Part shown: one piece after another, positions 7,090 through 15,684 of the stretch
How the letters are laid out: each line of letters starts with the position of its first letter
Numbering within the stretch: the first letter of the stretch is position 1
Source of the DNA: Halomonas sp. M4R1S46
Lineage (GTDB): Bacteria; Pseudomonadota; Gammaproteobacteria; Pseudomonadales; Halomonadaceae
Reading direction: 5' to 3'
DNA length: 64,000 nucleotides
Assembly (NCBI RefSeq): GCF_025725685.1
Contig: NZ_CP107008.1
Location: 2,542,001 to 2,606,000 of the forward strand
Notes under the pieces: generated by a model
What the model was told of the DNA's origin: nothing
The model's database searches: none
The model's input: only the letters and a program-made list of their open reading frames with translations
Program-made: the position numbers and the translations under genes

Positions 7090-7935
7090 TCAGCCATAGC
7101 GACCGGTGATGTAGTCCTCGGCCTTCTTGGTGTGCGGGTTGGCGAACATGGCCTGGGTGTCGTTGTACTCGACCACCTCGCCCAGGTGGAAGAAGGCCGT
7201 GTAGTCGGCCACCCGGGCGGCCTGCTGCATGTTGTGAGTCACGGTGATGATGGTGAACTGCTGCTTGAGCTTGTCCATCAGGTCCTCGATGGTCGCCGTG
7301 GAGATCGGGTCCAGGGCCGAGGTCGGCTCATCCATCAGGATGACGTCGGGCTGCACCGCGATGGCCCGGGCGATGCACAGCCGCTGCTGCTGGCCGCCGG
7401 AGAGCGAGGTGCCGGGCTGGTGCAGCTTGTCCTTGACCTCCTCCCAGAGGCCGGCATCGCGCAGGGCGCGCTCGACCAGCTCGTCGACGTCGGTCTTGCG
7501 GCTGACCAGGTCGTGCATGCGCGGCGCATAGGCGACGTTCTCGTAGATCGACTTGGGAAAGGGGTTGGGCTTCTGGAACACCATGCCCACCCGGCGGCGC
7601 AGGGCCACCTCGTCCATCTTGGCTTCGTTGACATCGCGACCGTCCATCTCCACCAGGCCCTCGAGGCGCACGCTGGGGATCAGGTCGTTCATGCGGTTGA
7701 GGCAGCGTAGGAAGGTCGACTTGCCGCACCCCGAGGGCCCGATCAGCGCCGTGACGTTCTTCTGGTAGACATCGAGGTTGATGTTCTTGAGCGCCTGGGT
7801 GTCCCCGTACCAGAGGTTGAGGTCGCGCACGCGGATGGAGAGCTCGTGGTGCGCTTCCTCGTTTCGGGTCACAGGTTGTCCGGCAGTGTGACCGGTCATG
7901 GGGGCGATACTCCGCTCGGCAACTTGAATATTCAT
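7090..7935 (-). CDS. pstB: PstB, phosphate ABC transporter ATPase
   Basis: 281 aa. Walker A GPSGCGKSTFLRCLNRMNDL is the PstB version, the signature is LSGGQQQRLCIARAIA, Walker B is VILMDEPTSALDP, and the switch histidine is in TVTHNMQQAARVAD. The extended N-terminus (about 35 residues before the ATPase fold) is usual for Pseudomonas and Halomonas PstB. It energises high-affinity phosphate import by PstSCA. The start follows AGGATATGCCAAG. It is the last gene of the pst row; phoU, which commonly follows pstB, is absent and arsC lies next instead. Confidence 0.96.
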   Translation of the reverse strand: MNIQVAERSIAPMTGHTAGQPVTRNEEAHHELSIRVRDLNLWYGDTQALKNINLDVYQKNVTALIGPSGCGKSTFLRCLNRMNDLIPSVRLEGLVEMDGRDVNEAKMDEVALRRRVGMVFQKPNPFPKSIYENVAYAPRMHDLVSRKTDVDELVERALRDAGLWEEVKDKLHQPGTSLSGGQQQRLCIARAIAVQPDVILMDEPTSALDPISTATIEDLMDKLKQQFTIITVTHNMQQAARVADYTAFFHLGEVVEYNDTQAMFANPHTKKAEDYITGRYG

Positions 7936-7965
7936 CTTGGCATATCCTGTGTCGTGCCGCGGGCC

Positions 7966-9132
7966 TTACCAGCGACGTTCGAATTTCTTGCGCAACACCA
8001 CGGCGGTGGCGTTGAGGGTGATCAGCACGGACAGCAGCACCAGGATGCCGCCGGAGGTCTTCTCGATGAAGGCCCGGTCGGGCTCCCCTGCCCAGGTGAA
8101 GATCTGCGCCGGCAGCACGGTGGCGGCCTCGGTGAAGGAACTGGTCACATCGGGGATGAAGGCCACCATGCCGACGATGATCAGCGGCGCGGTCTCGCCC
8201 ATGGCCTGGGCCAGGCCGATGATGGAGCCGGTCATGATGCCGGGCATGGCCAGCGGCAGCACGTGGTCGCGCACCACCTGCCAGCGCGAGCACCCCACCC
8301 CGAAGGCGGCATGGCGAATCGAATCCGGCACGCTGCGCAGCGCCGTGCGGGTGGCGATGATGATCACCGGCAGGGTCATCAGCGCGAGCGTCAGGCCGCC
8401 GACCACCGGCGTGGAGCGCGGCACGCCGAAGAAGTTGATGAAGATCGCCAGACCCAGCAGGCCGAAGAGGATCGAGGGAATCGCCGCCAGGTTGTTGATG
8501 TTGATCTCGATCAGCTGGGTGACACGGTTGTCGGGGGCGAATTCCTCCAGGTAGACCGCGGTCATCACGCCGATCGGGAAGGACACGGCCAGCGTCACCA
8601 GCAGGGTCAGCACCGTGCCCATGGCCGCGGAGGCGATGCCGGCGAGCTCGGGCATCTTGGAGTCACCGCGGGTGAAGAAGGTGGTGTTGAAGCGCAGCTC
8701 GGCGCGTCCCTGCTCCACCAGTCGGTCGACCACCGCCTGCTCGCTGTCACGCAACTTGGAATGGTGGCCCTTGAGGTACTGGTCGACCTGGCCGTCGGCC
8801 AGTACCCACTCCATGCGGGTGGTGCCGAGCAGCTCGGGGTTGTCCTCCATGCGCCCCGGGATGAGACGCAGGTAGCCTCGGCTGACCAGTGGGCGCACGT
8901 CCTCCTGAACGGCGGCCAGGGGCAGTTCGCTGGCCCGCTCGCTGTAGTCGACCTCGACCTGGATCTGGGCCTGCTGGAAGGCCGGCAGGCCCTTGACCAG
9001 CATGTCGGCGAAGAACAGCACCAGGAAGAGGCCGGCCAGGCCCAGGGCGCCCATGGAGATCCACTTCAGCCGGGCGGACTTGCGGTGACGACGCCGGAGC
9101 TGGGCGCTGATCTCGTCGAAGGGTTGGCTCAT
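7966..9132 (-). CDS. pstA: PstA, phosphate ABC transporter permease
   Basis: 388 aa inner-membrane permease. The N-terminus has one helix (about residues 25-47) followed by a roughly 120-residue periplasmic insert of the DUF3333 kind. The conserved permease core starts near residue 165 (AGIASAAMGTVLTLLVTLAVSFPIG) and contains ALRSVPDSIRHAAFGVGCSRWQVV and AMGETAPLIIVG. The five C-terminal helices end in LRKKFERRW. It forms the channel with PstC. It starts 18 bp after the pstC stop, and pstB follows 30 bp later, consistent with one transcript. Confidence 0.95.
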   Translation of the reverse strand: MSQPFDEISAQLRRRHRKSARLKWISMGALGLAGLFLVLFFADMLVKGLPAFQQAQIQVEVDYSERASELPLAAVQEDVRPLVSRGYLRLIPGRMEDNPELLGTTRMEWVLADGQVDQYLKGHHSKLRDSEQAVVDRLVEQGRAELRFNTTFFTRGDSKMPELAGIASAAMGTVLTLLVTLAVSFPIGVMTAVYLEEFAPDNRVTQLIEININNLAAIPSILFGLLGLAIFINFFGVPRSTPVVGGLTLALMTLPVIIIATRTALRSVPDSIRHAAFGVGCSRWQVVRDHVLPLAMPGIMTGSIIGLAQAMGETAPLIIVGMVAFIPDVTSSFTEAATVLPAQIFTWAGEPDRAFIEKTSGGILVLLSVLITLNATAVVLRKKFERRW

Positions 9133-9150
9133 CGGGATGGCTCCAAGGCG

Positions 9151-10407
9151 TTAGAGGTTGTTGATCCGATACTTCTCGCGGAACCGCCGAATCATGATCA
9201 CCGAGACCAGATTCAGCGACAGGGTCACCACGAAGAGCACCAGGCCCAGGGCGAAGGCGGACAGGGTCTCGGCGCTGGCGAACTCCTGGTCGCCGGTCAG
9301 GGCGGCGACGATGCGCACCGTCACGGTGGTCATGTCCTCCAGGGGATTGGCCGTGAGGTTGGGCCGCATGCCGGCGGCCATCACCACGATCATGGTCTCG
9401 CCGAGCGCCCGGGACATCGCCAGCAGCGAGGCCGAGATGATGCCCGGCAGGGCCGCCGGCACCACCACGTCGCGGATGGTCTCGCCCTTGGTCATGCCCA
9501 GCGCCAGCGAGCCCTGACGCATGCTGTCCGGCACCGAGTTGATGACGTCGTCGGACAGCGAGGAGATGAAGGGGATGATCATGATGCCCATCACGATGCC
9601 GGGCGCCAGGGCGTTGTTGAAGGAGGCGTCCAGGCCGAAGACGCCGGCCACGTCGACGATGATCGGCGCCACGGTGATGGCGGCGAAGAAGCCGTAGACC
9701 ACGGTGGGGATGCCGGCCAGGACCTCGAGCACCGGCTTGGCCAGGGTGCGCACCCGCTGGGGGGCGAACTCGGCCATGTAGATGGCCGAGAGCAGGCCCA
9801 CCGGGATCGCCACCAGCATCGCCACCAGGGTGATCATGAAGGTACCGGCGAACAGCGGCACCGAGCCGAACTGGGCGGCGCTGGCGCCTTCCTCGGCGCG
9901 ACCCGCCGCCTCGAGGAAGCTGGCCCCCGGGTTCCAGGTGGTGCCGGTGATGAAGTCCCAGAAGCTCTGCATCTGGAAGAAGCGGATGGCCTCCCCGACG
10001 ATCGAGATCAGGATGCCGAAGGTGGTGAAGATCGAGATCAGGGCGGCGCCGGCCAGAAAGAAGCGGATCACCCGCTCGATGGCCTGGCGCGCATGGAAAT
10101 CGGGGCGCACCAGGGCGATGCCCATGACCAGGCCGGCACAGCCGACCACCAGGCTGGCGGCCAGCAGGTAGAGGATAGGGATCTCGGCCCCGGCCAGCAG
10201 CATCACGAAGGCGCCCACCGCGCCCACCGCGATCGCCGGGCCGGCCGTGGACAGCACGCTGAACCAGGCGTACTGGTCGGGCTGGGCATACATGGCGGTG
10301 CCCGAGGCGCGCACTCTGGCGGCCTTGGCCCGGCCCAGGAAGAAGGCTATCAGACCCAGCACCAGCAGGGTGCCGCAGAACAGGGCGAGGATTTGGTTGG
10401 TCTGCAT
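9151..10407 (-). CDS. pstC: PstC, phosphate ABC transporter permease
   Basis: About 418 aa with the start at MQTNQILALF (10407); the 21 upstream in-frame codons are non-conserved. There are around eight hydrophobic segments; the first three (to about residue 130) are the N-terminal extension typical of gammaproteobacterial PstC. The permease core has LFAGTFMITLVAMLVAIPVGLLSAIYMAEF and the EAA-like DVINSVPDSMRQGSLALGMTKGETI. AMSRALGETMIVVMAAGM matches the PstC signature. It partners PstA. The gap to pstS contains a hairpin at 10474-10502. Confidence 0.95.
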   Translation of the reverse strand: MQTNQILALFCGTLLVLGLIAFFLGRAKAARVRASGTAMYAQPDQYAWFSVLSTAGPAIAVGAVGAFVMLLAGAEIPILYLLAASLVVGCAGLVMGIALVRPDFHARQAIERVIRFFLAGAALISIFTTFGILISIVGEAIRFFQMQSFWDFITGTTWNPGASFLEAAGRAEEGASAAQFGSVPLFAGTFMITLVAMLVAIPVGLLSAIYMAEFAPQRVRTLAKPVLEVLAGIPTVVYGFFAAITVAPIIVDVAGVFGLDASFNNALAPGIVMGIMIIPFISSLSDDVINSVPDSMRQGSLALGMTKGETIRDVVVPAALPGIISASLLAMSRALGETMIVVMAAGMRPNLTANPLEDMTTVTVRIVAALTGDQEFASAETLSAFALGLVLFVVTLSLNLVSVIMIRRFREKYRINNL

Positions 10408-10473
10408 AGGTGTCTCTCGAAGGAATTCATCCGCAGGGGGGTCGCCAGGCCGGCTTCCCTGCCGGAACACGCG

Positions 10474-10502
10474 CCGGCCGGTAGCCCAGGGCTACCGGCC
10501 GG
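10474..10502 (-). other. Intergenic hairpin between pstS and pstC
   Basis: CCGGCCGGTAGCC and GGCTACCGGCCGG pair over 13 bp with a tiny loop, 22 bp after the pstS stop codon. There is no T-run. Such hairpins after the binding-protein gene of ABC operons often protect the upstream message or trim read-through, giving more PstS than membrane subunits. That role is an inference. Confidence 0.6.
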
Positions 10503-10523
10503 TTCAGGGCTCGAGCCCGCCCC

Positions 10524-11537
10524 TTACTTCAGGTCGGCCAGTTCGAGTGACTCGTGGTCGGCCACTGCCTGGCGTGCCTGCTCGCGCATTTCCTCGGGGG
10601 CCGGGATCAGGCCGATGCCCTTGAGGTAGCCGAGATCGCCGATCATCTGCTCGCTCATGAACATGTTGGCATACTCGTACATGGCCGGGACCTCGTCGGC
10701 GTGCTGATTCTTCACGTAGAAGAACAGCGAGCGGGACACCGGGTACTCGCCGCTGCCGATGGCCTCCGGCGTGGGCTCGACGCCATCGACGCTGGAGCCG
10801 ATCAGGGTATCGGCGTTCTCCTCGAGGAAGGAGTAGCCGAAGATGCCGAAGGCGTCGGTGTTCTCGGCCAGGCGCTGGACGATCAGGTTGTCGTTCTCGC
10901 CGGCGTCGATGAAGGCGCCATCGGCACGGATATCGGTATAGCCCTCGTCGCCGTAGGCCTCCATGTCCTCGGAGGCCGCTTCCATCACCAGCTCCTCGAA
11001 GGCATCACGGGTCCCGGAGGTGGTGGGCGGGCCGTAGACGGCGATCTCGCGATCCGGCAGGGAGGCGTCGATGTCGCTCCACTGGGTGTAGGGGTTGTCG
11101 ACCAGCTCGCCGTCCACCGGCACCTGGGCGGCCAGGGCCAGGAACAACTGCTCGCGGGTCACGTCCATGGCCTCGTTGGCGCTGGACTGGGCGAAGGCGA
11201 TGCCGTCGTAGCCGACGAAGGCCTCGGTGATGTCGGTCACGCCGTTCTCGGCACAACGCTCGAACTCGGAGGGCTTCATGCGGCGCGAGGCGTTGGTGAT
11301 GTTCGGGGTGTCCTCACCGACACCGTTGCAGAACAGCCGCAGGCCACCGCCGGAACCGGTGGACTCGATGACCGGCGTCGGGTAATCGGTAGTGGCGCCG
11401 AACTCCTCGGCCACGTAGCTGGCGAACGGGTAGACGGTGCTGGATCCCACGATGCGAACCTGGTCGCGGGCCTGGGCGACACCGGCCACGCCCATGACGG
11501 CGGCAGCGATGACGGTGGTCTTGAGGATGCGGTTCAT
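10524..11537 (-). CDS. pstS: PstS, periplasmic phosphate-binding protein
   Basis: 337 aa from MNRILKTTVI at 11537, chosen because AGGAG lies 8 bp upstream and a normal signal peptide follows (cleavage after AGVAQA-RD, near residue 23). The mature start VRIVGSSTVYPFASYVAEEF and the binding motif ESTGSGGGLRLFCNG are PstS signatures; GPPTTSGTRDAFEEL supplies the second phosphate loop. It captures phosphate for PstCAB and, with less selectivity in many strains, arsenate. A Pho box lies 62 bp upstream. Confidence 0.95.
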   Translation of the reverse strand: MNRILKTTVIAAAVMGVAGVAQARDQVRIVGSSTVYPFASYVAEEFGATTDYPTPVIESTGSGGGLRLFCNGVGEDTPNITNASRRMKPSEFERCAENGVTDITEAFVGYDGIAFAQSSANEAMDVTREQLFLALAAQVPVDGELVDNPYTQWSDIDASLPDREIAVYGPPTTSGTRDAFEELVMEAASEDMEAYGDEGYTDIRADGAFIDAGENDNLIVQRLAENTDAFGIFGYSFLEENADTLIGSSVDGVEPTPEAIGSGEYPVSRSLFFYVKNQHADEVPAMYEYANMFMSEQMIGDLGYLKGIGLIPAPEEMREQARQAVADHESLELADLK

Positions 11538-11598
11538 GGAGAGAGCTCCTGTTGAGAGAAGTGTTCGTCCTTCGCGAGTCACAAGATGCCCCACGAAA

Positions 11599-11616
11599 AT
11601 GACAGCTTCATGACAG
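11599..11616 (-). promoter_or_regulatory. Pho box of pstS
   Basis: On the minus strand CTGTCATGAAGCTGTCAT gives two CTGTCAT repeats in 11-bp register, an excellent match to the PhoB consensus, 62 bp before the pstS start. It overlaps the last codons and the stop of the upstream bcr-like gene (stop at 11608). PhoB activation under phosphate starvation is strongly expected. Confidence 0.88.
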
Positions 11617-12855
11617 CGAGCGCCCTCCCCCCGTCAGCCCCCCCCCCTCGGCCCTCTCGACCGGCGAGGACGAGCCCCGGCCGGCGCGCCCCGCCAGCCC
11701 GCGCAGGGCCAGGTTGCCGGCCAGTGACACGACCAGCATGGTCAGTACCATGGGCCAGGCACTATCGATCTCGAAGCCACTCACCACCACGCCGGCCAGG
11801 GCCCCGCAGGTGAACTGGATACTGCCCAGCAGCGCCGTGGCGGTGGCGCTCATGTGGCTGAAGTGCTCGAGCAGCGAGGCGATGGCATTGGGGATGATCA
11901 GGCCCACCATGCCCATGAACAGCATGATCAGCGGCACCACCGTGACCAGCGAGTCGAGTCCGGTGGCCACCAGCGCCACCAGGGACAGCGCCACGACGAA
12001 CTGCACGCCGAGACCCAGACGCATGTTCTGCTGGGGCGCGCGCCGGCGCAGCAGGCGGATGTTGACGCGATTCGAGGCGGCCATGACCACCACGTTGACC
12101 CCGAAGACCACGGGGTACATCGCCGGCGACACGCCATAGTGGGTCATGTACAGGAACGGCGAGGCGGTGATGAAGGCGAACATGCCGGCGAAGGTCGCGG
12201 CCACGGCGAGCACATAGCCCATTCCCTCGCGGTGGCGCAGCACGCTGGCGTAGTTGCGCAGCACCTGGCGCGGCGAGGCCATGGGCGCATCCGCTGCCCG
12301 GGTCTCGGGCAGGCGCGTTCCCATCAACCACAGCAGGAAGGCGGCGTAGACCGCCAGGAAGACGAAGATCAGCCACCAGTCGGCGAGGTACAGCAGGCCG
12401 CTGCCCACCGCCGGCGCCGCCAGAGGGGCCAGCATCATGATCATCGCCATGGTCGACATCACCTTGGCGGCCTCGCGGCCGCTGAAGCAGTCGCGCACGA
12501 TCGCCGCCGAGTTGACCACGCAGGCCCCGCCCCCCAACGCCTGGACCAGGCGCCAGGCCAACAGCTCGGCGAGGCTGTCCACCGTGGTCAGCATCAGGCT
12601 GGCCAGCAGGAAGATCACCAGCCCGCCGAGCAGCACGGGCTTGCGGCCCAGCCGATCGGAGAGCGGCCCCCCGATCAGCTGGCCGAGGGCGAAACCGAAC
12701 AGGAAGACGCTGATCGAGAGCTCGGTATGGTGGATGCTGGCTCCCACGGCCTCGGCCAGGGCCGGCATGGCCGGCAGGTAGGCGTCGATGGCAAAGGGAG
12801 CCAGGGCGGTATTGGCGGCCACCAGCAGGGCCACGCGTCGGGCATCGAGGGTCAA
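11608..12855 (-). CDS. Bcr/CflA-family multidrug efflux MFS transporter
   Basis: 415 aa with twelve predicted helices. FAIDAYLPAMPALAEA near residue 21 and GQLIGGPLSDRLGRKPVLLGG near residue 58 are Bcr/CflA hallmarks, as is the charged helix-4 segment WRLVQALGGGACVVNSAAIVRD. The family expels bicyclomycin, chloramphenicol and related drugs by proton antiport. The tail after residue 395 is Gly/Ser/Arg-rich and not conserved. Its stop codon falls inside the pstS Pho box. It is transcribed leftward, divergent from the transaldolase gene; the substrate is unknown. Confidence 0.88.
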   Translation of the reverse strand: MTLDARRVALLVAANTALAPFAIDAYLPAMPALAEAVGASIHHTELSISVFLFGFALGQLIGGPLSDRLGRKPVLLGGLVIFLLASLMLTTVDSLAELLAWRLVQALGGGACVVNSAAIVRDCFSGREAAKVMSTMAMIMMLAPLAAPAVGSGLLYLADWWLIFVFLAVYAAFLLWLMGTRLPETRAADAPMASPRQVLRNYASVLRHREGMGYVLAVAATFAGMFAFITASPFLYMTHYGVSPAMYPVVFGVNVVVMAASNRVNIRLLRRRAPQQNMRLGLGVQFVVALSLVALVATGLDSLVTVVPLIMLFMGMVGLIIPNAIASLLEHFSHMSATATALLGSIQFTCGALAGVVVSGFEIDSAWPMVLTMLVVSLAGNLALRGLAGRAGRGSSSPVERAEGGGLTGGGRSLS

Positions 12856-12985
12856 GGCGCCTCCGACAGGATTTCCGATAGGACACTAATGATAACGCGA
12901 ATCCGGCGCGGATGCCGTCGCCGTCTATGTTCGCTCATGCGGCCTTGGTAGAGTGGAAGGCGACGACACGGAGGACACCCCACCC

Positions 12986-13924
12986 ATGGCAGATGACCTG
13001 CTTTCGCAACTCAAGCGCATGACCACCGTGGTGGCCGATACCGGCGACCTCGAGACGATTCGCCGCTTCTCGCCCACCGACGCCACCACCAACCCCTCGC
13101 TGATCCTGCAGGCCGCCCAGCAGGAGGGCCGCCGGGCCCGGCTCGCCGAGATCGCCCGCCACGCCACCGACATCGACGACGCCCTGGATGCCGTGGCGGT
13201 GGAGATCGGCAGCGAGATCAGCGCCCTGGTGCCCGGCTACGTGTCCACCGAGGTCAGCGCCCGGTTGTCCTTCGACACCGAGGCCACCCTGGTCAGGGCC
13301 CGTTCGCTGATCGAGCGCTATGGCCGCCATGGCGTCGGCCCGGAGCGCATCCTGATCAAGGTCGCCGCCACCTGGGAAGGCATCCAGGCGGCCAGGGTGC
13401 TGGAGCGCGAGGGCATCCACACCAACCTCACGCTGCTGTTCAGCTTCACCCAGGCCCGCGCCTGTGCCGACGCCGGCGTGACGCTGGTCTCGCCGTTCGT
13501 GGGGCGCATCCTCGACTGGCACAAGGCCCAGGATCCCGAGGCCGACTTCGAGGACGACCGCGACCCCGGCGTCCAGTCGGTCCGGCGCATCTACGAGCAC
13601 TTCAAGGGCCACGGCTTCGACACCATCGTGATGGGCGCCAGCTTCCGCAACAGCGGCGAGATCAAGGCGCTGGCCGGCTGTGACCGCCTGACCATCTCGC
13701 CGGCCCTGCTCGGCGAACTCGCAGAAACCGAGGGTGCCCTGGAGCGCCGCCTGGCGCCCCTGGACGCCGAGACCCGCCCCCCCGAGCCCCAGGACGAAGC
13801 GGAGTTCCGCTGGGCGCTGAACGAGGATGCCATGGCCACCGAGAAGCTGGCCGAGGGCATCCGCAAGTTCATGGCCGACCAGCGCCGGCTCGAGGCGCTG
13901 CTGGGCGAACTTCGCCAGGCCTGA
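12986..13924 (+). CDS. tal: Transaldolase (TalB type)
   Basis: 312 aa from MADDLLSQLKRMTTVVADTG; the ATG at 12986 is chosen by the conserved N-terminus and a GGAGG box 11 bp upstream. DATTNPSLILQAA is the N-terminal signature. The Schiff-base lysine is in RILIKVAATWEG, and TLLFSFTQARACADAGVTLVSPFVGRILDW follows. It interconverts sedoheptulose 7-phosphate plus glyceraldehyde 3-phosphate and erythrose 4-phosphate plus fructose 6-phosphate in the pentose phosphate pathway. It converges with the STAS gene across a hairpin terminator; I recall the same order in Pseudomonas aeruginosa. Confidence 0.95.
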   Translation: MADDLLSQLKRMTTVVADTGDLETIRRFSPTDATTNPSLILQAAQQEGRRARLAEIARHATDIDDALDAVAVEIGSEISALVPGYVSTEVSARLSFDTEATLVRARSLIERYGRHGVGPERILIKVAATWEGIQAARVLEREGIHTNLTLLFSFTQARACADAGVTLVSPFVGRILDWHKAQDPEADFEDDRDPGVQSVRRIYEHFKGHGFDTIVMGASFRNSGEIKALAGCDRLTISPALLGELAETEGALERRLAPLDAETRPPEPQDEAEFRWALNEDAMATEKLAEGIRKFMADQRRLEALLGELRQA

Positions 13925-13929
13925 CGAAC

Positions 13930-13958
13930 ACGGGGAGACGCCGTCGGCGTCTCCCCGT
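13930..13958. terminator. Bidirectional hairpin between tal and the STAS gene
   Basis: ACGGGGAGACGCC and GGCGTCTCCCCGT form a 13-bp perfect stem with a GTC loop in the 58-bp gap between two convergent genes. No T-run is present, but position and strength suit a shared terminator. Confidence 0.65.
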
Positions 13959-13982
13959 CCTCCATGCGGCGTCGGTGGCGGC

Positions 13983-14498
13983 TCAGTCGCGGTGCGAGGC
14001 GGCCTCCTGGGCCTCGAGCATCTCGACCAGCGGCTGGAACTGTTCGCGGTTGTGCTCGTTCATGTGCATCAGGATGCGATGGGCCTCGAGGATGCGCTGT
14101 CGCATGCCCTCCTCGTCGGCGGGAACCTCCGGCAGCTCCCGCAGCTCGTGAGGCTCGGTGATGGGGGATTCCACCAGGGTGTAGTAGTTGGCGAAGCCCA
14201 TGACGTCGAGCATGCGCTGGACGTCGGGATTGTCGACGACGATGGTCGGCGGATGCTCCAGGCGGCCCTGCAGCGCCATGGCCACCTTGGCGAGAAAGCC
14301 CAGGGCGGTGGAGTCGACGTTGGTCGCCTCGCGCAGGTCGACCATCACGGCCTCGAGCCCGGGGGTCTCGGCAAGCCGCTGGGCCTGGCTGTCCAGGGTC
14401 GCGCACAGCGTCAGCCGCACATCACCGCACAGCTTGAGCACGAACACCCCGGAATCGAACGCCGCCTTGATGCGGCCTTCATGCATTATCATTGCCAA
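13983..14498 (-). CDS. STAS-domain anti-sigma factor antagonist
   Basis: 171 aa. A STAS domain covers about residues 8-105; the phospho-acceptor region is REATNVDSTALGFLAKV, where the serine after D is the usual phosphorylation site. The C-terminal 60 residues are charged and helical. It overlaps the SpoIIE-type phosphatase gene by 20 bp and is thus its likely substrate. In such partner-switching modules, dephosphorylated antagonist binds an anti-sigma kinase. An anti-sigma factor is not in the window. MAMIM offers alternative starts at 14492 and 14486. Confidence 0.88.
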   Translation of the reverse strand: MAMIMHEGRIKAAFDSGVFVLKLCGDVRLTLCATLDSQAQRLAETPGLEAVMVDLREATNVDSTALGFLAKVAMALQGRLEHPPTIVVDNPDVQRMLDVMGFANYYTLVESPITEPHELRELPEVPADEEGMRQRILEAHRILMHMNEHNREQFQPLVEMLEAQEAASHRD

Positions 14499-15672
14499 AT
14501 CCGCTCAACATCATGATCGTCAGGTCGTCGGGCAGCTCTTCATGGCCAGGGGCGTGTTCGGCGATAAGGTCATCATCGTCTTCCATCTTGCCCAGGGCAA
14601 GGCCCTCCCTCAGCTCCGCCACCGTGTCGCTGGCCAGCACCCGTCGCTCGAGCTCCCGGAGACGCGCGTCGAGGGTCTCGCCGGGCAGGCATTCCAGGAT
14701 CCCGTCGGAACACAGGCAGAGACGGAAGGTCGCGGGCAAGGGGCAACCCAGCCGGGGGTACTCGACATGCGGGAAGAGCCCCACCGGCATGCCCTCCCCG
14801 GCCAGGGGCCGGGCCTCGCCGTCGGCGACCAGCAGCGGCATGGGCAGCTGAGCGCCGAGCGAATAGTGCAGATAGCGGCGCTCCCGGTCAATGACACCAA
14901 CGAACAAGGTGGCATGCTTGCCGATCCCCGTATCGAGCAGCTCGCGGTTCAGGGCCGCCAGCCAGCGCGGCGCCAGGCATTCGGGGGCCTGGCCATCCCA
15001 CTCGTTCTGCCAGCGATTGGAGAGGTACTTGAGCAGCACCGTGACGAAGGCCGACGAGGCCCCGTGGCCGGAGACATCGGCGAAGTAGAACAGGGTATAG
15101 CGATCGTCGAAGCGCTGGAAGTCGAGGAAATCCCCGGACAGGTACAGCGACGGCGCCAGCCAGTAGTCGCAGGTCACCCCACCCACGGTCTGGGGCCGCG
15201 GCGGCAGCAGCTTGCGCTGGATCTGGCCACCGGCCTGCTGGTCCATGCGCAGCATGGCCAGGTGGGTCTCCAGGCGCTCGTTGAGATCGGCCAGGCGGGC
15301 CCGGTCGTGTTCCCGCTCCTCGGCGAGGCGGTTGACCTCGATGACCCGGCGAATGATCCGGCGCAACAGGTGGCCATGGCGAAGCGGCTCGATGACGTAG
15401 TCCACCAGGCCGGCATCCACCGCCTGGAGCAGGTCGCTGTCCTGGCGATCGTCGCTGACCACCAGGGTCGGCAGCCGCCTGGCCAGGGCGGCCCACTCGC
15501 TGCTGGGCACGATCCGGGAGCGGGCCACCGCCAGCGAGGCCGTGGCCGGCAGCTGGTCCGGCCGCTCCACGGCGACCACCGCCAGGCCATCCTTGGCGAT
15601 GGTCTCGGCCAGGGCATCACGCTCCGGCCCGGGGGCGTCGATCAGTCCGATCAGCTCGTTGGCAGCTGGCAT
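14479..15672 (-). CDS. SpoIIE-type (PP2C) protein phosphatase with a degenerate receiver domain
   Basis: 397 aa. Residues 1-115 have a CheY-like fold pattern but the phospho-aspartate strand reads SLAVARSRIV with no acidic residue, and the usual KP near the end is EPLR, so it looks like a pseudo-receiver. A coiled linker (115-150) follows. The PP2C catalytic half has SGDFLDF, FYFADVSGHGASSAF, LCLCSDGILE and DDLTIMML, which supply the metal-binding aspartates. It probably dephosphorylates the downstream STAS antagonist. The gene pair is followed by tal on the opposite strand, as I recall for PA2798-PA2796 in P. aeruginosa. Confidence 0.88.
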   Translation of the reverse strand: MPAANELIGLIDAPGPERDALAETIAKDGLAVVAVERPDQLPATASLAVARSRIVPSSEWAALARRLPTLVVSDDRQDSDLLQAVDAGLVDYVIEPLRHGHLLRRIIRRVIEVNRLAEEREHDRARLADLNERLETHLAMLRMDQQAGGQIQRKLLPPRPQTVGGVTCDYWLAPSLYLSGDFLDFQRFDDRYTLFYFADVSGHGASSAFVTVLLKYLSNRWQNEWDGQAPECLAPRWLAALNRELLDTGIGKHATLFVGVIDRERRYLHYSLGAQLPMPLLVADGEARPLAGEGMPVGLFPHVEYPRLGCPLPATFRLCLCSDGILECLPGETLDARLRELERRVLASDTVAELREGLALGKMEDDDDLIAEHAPGHEELPDDLTIMMLSGFGNDNA

Positions 15673-15684
15673 CCCGTCATGGCC

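Noticed and set aside
7846..10629. 927-codon open frame antisense to pstB, pstA and pstC
   Set aside because: It is His/Gln/Gly-rich, has no domain, and mirrors three well-supported pst genes; a GC-rich shadow frame.
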